A DNA stretch of 54,878 nucleotides, from positions 1 through 54,878 of the forward strand of contig NZ_JAFJSY010000078.1 in the NCBI RefSeq assembly GCF_019857225.1. Reading direction: 5' to 3'. The notes below the pieces were generated by a model. The model worked only from the letters and a program-made list of their open reading frames with translations. It was not told the origin of the DNA and ran no database searches. Positions 53,311 through 54,878 of the stretch are shown piece by piece (the stretch's first letter is position 1; each line of letters begins with the position of its first letter). The stretch is from Streptomyces plumbidurans (GTDB taxonomy: Bacteria > Actinomycetota > Actinomycetes > Streptomycetales > Streptomycetaceae). A program made the translations under genes and the position numbers.

Positions 53311-54153
53311 ATGAGCGTGGTGGACAGTCCTGCGGGGCGCCTGCAGGCGCTCTTCGAGGGGCATCGGCTGACGCCGACCCAGCGGCGGATCGCGCACAGC
53401 ATGGTGCGGCGCGCCTCCGACGTCCCGTTCCTGTCCAGCGTGGAGTTGGCCGAGCTGGCCGGGGTCAGCCAGCCGTCCGTGACCCGCTTCGCGGTCGCCC
53501 TCGGCTTCGACGGCTACCCGGCGCTGCGCAAGCACCTGCGCGAGGTCGCGCCCGCCGAGCAGACGGCCGAGACGGGCTCGTACAACGAATACCAGCAGGC
53601 GGTCGAGGCCGAGATCGAGAACCTGCGGCACCTCGCGGAACTGCTGGCCGACCCGCGCGCGGTGCAAAAGGCGGGCCGGCTGCTCGCCGCCTCCCGCCCG
53701 CTGCCCGTCCTGGGCCTGCGCGCCGCCGCCTCCCAGGCCTACGGCTTCTCGTACTTCGCCGCCAAGGTCCACCCCGACGTCCGGCTGCTCGACGAGGGCG
53801 GCACGATGATCCAGGACCGTATCGAGGCCGCCGTACGCGCCGGGGCGAGCGCCCTGCTCTGCTTCGCGCTGCCCCGGCACCCGCGCGAGGTCCTGGACGC
53901 CCTCGCCTTCGCCAAGCAGGCCGGGCTGACGGTGGTGACCGTCGCCGACTCCGCCTTCGCGCCCGTCGCCAAGGTCTCCGACCTGCTGCTGCCCGCCGCC
54001 GTGGGCACGGGCCTGGCCTTCGACACGGCCTGTGCGCCGATGTTGCTGGGCCGGGTTCTGCTGGAGGCCATGTGCGACGACCTGCCGGATGCGCAGGCGC
54101 GGCTTGAGGAGTTCGATGCGCGGGCGGCGGCGCGGGGGTTGTTCGTGGAGTGA
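53311..54153 (+). CDS. RpiR/MurR-family transcription regulator with SIS domain
   Basis: 280 residues. N-terminal helix-turn-helix (LTPTQRRIAHSMVRRASDVPFLSSVELAELAGVSQPSVTRFAVALG, first 75 residues) and a C-terminal SIS domain (LPVLGLRAAASQAYGFSYFAAKVHPDV ... LTVVTVADSAFAPVAKVSDLLLPAAV). This family usually binds phosphosugars or other small metabolites. The gene follows the lyase by 139 bases, so it may regulate it. GGAAG precedes ATG 53311. A diverged copy of residues about 203-235 lies just downstream. Confidence 0.85.
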   Translation: MSVVDSPAGRLQALFEGHRLTPTQRRIAHSMVRRASDVPFLSSVELAELAGVSQPSVTRFAVALGFDGYPALRKHLREVAPAEQTAETGSYNEYQQAVEAEIENLRHLAELLADPRAVQKAGRLLAASRPLPVLGLRAAASQAYGFSYFAAKVHPDVRLLDEGGTMIQDRIEAAVRAGASALLCFALPRHPREVLDALAFAKQAGLTVVTVADSAFAPVAKVSDLLLPAAVGTGLAFDTACAPMLLGRVLLEAMCDDLPDAQARLEEFDARAAARGLFVE

Positions 54154-54183
54154 GGGCCGCCGGGCCGGTGGTTTCGTCGAGCG

Positions 54184-54276
54184 GGCCGGGCTGACGGTGG
54201 TGATCGTTGCCGATTCTGCGTTCGCGCCCGTGGCCAAGGTGTCCGACCTGCTGCTGCCCGCCGCCGTCGGCACGGC
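54184..54276 (+). pseudogene. Fragment duplicating part of the RpiR-type gene
   Basis: About 93 bases match 53919-54011 of the regulator gene at an offset of 265 bases. Nearly all differences fall at third codon positions (ACC to ATC is the one clear amino-acid change), so the encoded AGLTVVIVADSAFAPVAKVS and following DLLLPAAVGT are kept in frame. Homology stops abruptly after VGT. No start or full domain remains, so it is a gene remnant. Confidence 0.75.
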
Positions 54277-54384
54277 CGCCGCGCCGGTGCCGCCGGCCCG
54301 GTGCGTTCTCAGACTGGTCTCACCTTCCCTCGCTAGCCTCCCGTCCAACGGATGCCCCACAGACAGGAGACGGGAGGCCGAGAG

Positions 54385-54878
54385 GTGGCACGCGGAGTTC
54401 GCGAGGTGCGTGGAGGGCGAGGTCTGGCGCGGGTGGCCGTCGTCGTACGGGCCGGAGCGGCGCCGCTGTGGTGGGCCGGTGTGTTCGCCGCGGGCGTCGG
54501 GGTGCTGGTGCCGGGGATCACCGGCCGCCGGATCGGGGTGCTCGCCGGGGCCGCGCTGTTCATCGTGGCGGCGGCCGTGGTGTCGTACGCCCGCCGCAGG
54601 CGCTACACCGCTCTGGCCCGCTCGGCCGCCCGCGCGGGCAAGCACGACGTGCTCCAGGACCGCGCGGTGAGCGTGCGCAACTGGCGCCGCGGACACCGCT
54701 GGTGGCTGCTGCTGGCCTTCGTGGCGGCGCTGGGGAGCGCGTTCGCCGTGCCCGCGGCGGGCGGCATGCTGCTCGCCGGCTGCGGCACCGGGCTGCGCCT
54801 GAAGGCCGCCTGGCTCGGGCGGCGCGAACGGGCCGAGGACGGGCTGCTGTGGGTGCGGGTCGACTGGCTCGCCGCGGG
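54385..54878 (+). CDS. Membrane protein (3' partial)
   Basis: GTG 54385 with GGGAGG upstream opens a frame that runs to the window edge without stop (164 codons seen). It has hydrophobic segments near residues 25-45, 50-67, 107-125 and 127-140, separated by basic stretches (YARRRRYTALARSAARAGK). I do not recognise the family. A -10-like TAGCCT lies at about 54335. It reads away from the regulator fragment. Confidence 0.6.
   Translation, partial: MARGVREVRGGRGLARVAVVVRAGAAPLWWAGVFAAGVGVLVPGITGRRIGVLAGAALFIVAAAVVSYARRRRYTALARSAARAGKHDVLQDRAVSVRNWRRGHRWWLLLAFVAALGSAFAVPAAGGMLLAGCGTGLRLKAAWLGRRERAEDGLLWVRVDWLAA

Overview
The window is a piece of a Streptomyces chromosome. The DNA is very GC-rich with G or C at almost every third codon position, starts are often GTG, and the gene order matches what I remember of the Streptomyces coelicolor core around enolase (eno, rpfA and a second rpf gene, a P450, mazG, a SurA-like lipoprotein, mfd to one side; Ppx/GppA, ndh, cyclopropane synthase, bldA, cbs to the other). 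I count 44 protein genes, two of them cut by the window edges, and one tRNA. I see no insertion sequence, prophage, CRISPR array or rRNA.

Left part (1-16500): a SUKH-4/deaminase-like protein, a coiled-coil protein, a DUF485-acetate symporter pair, a drug-type MFS exporter, a MacB-like ABC pair, the transcription-repair factor Mfd, a small antitoxin-like protein, a lipoprotein nuclease, a LppX-like lipoprotein and a protein with an internal domain duplication. Middle (16500-33700): an HTH protein fused to a type I methylase-like body with an altered catalytic motif, a membrane protein overlapping a Ser/Thr kinase with a C-terminal repeat region, a secreted glycosidase-like protein, a SurA-like lipoprotein, MazG, a tract of degenerate minisatellite DNA, a P450, two resuscitation-promoting factors (the second behind a ydaO-type c-di-AMP riboswitch), then eno, a DivIC/FtsB-like protein, DUF501, Ppx/GppA and a type II NADH dehydrogenase behind a Rex-like operator.

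Right part (33700-54878): a cyclopropane-fatty-acyl synthase, a second MacB-like ABC pair on the minus strand, bldA (the tRNA-Leu with anticodon UAA that reads the rare UUA codon), 4-hydroxybenzoate hydroxylase, a Bax-inhibitor-like membrane protein, small hypotheticals, a thiolase, an SGNH esterase, cystathionine beta-synthase, and a four-gene OpuC-type betaine importer divergent from a histidine-ammonia-lyase homologue and followed by an RpiR-type regulator.

The most interesting group is the last one. The lyase homologue lacks the Ala-Ser-Gly triplet that makes the MIO cofactor and sits beside a quaternary-amine importer. That combination suggests uptake and trimethylamine elimination of a histidine betaine such as ergothioneine or hercynine. 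This is an inference, not a demonstrated function. A second theme is short tandem repeats: units of 9, 15, 16, 24, 25, 31 and about 45 bp lie between genes, and three of them include a gene's stop codon.
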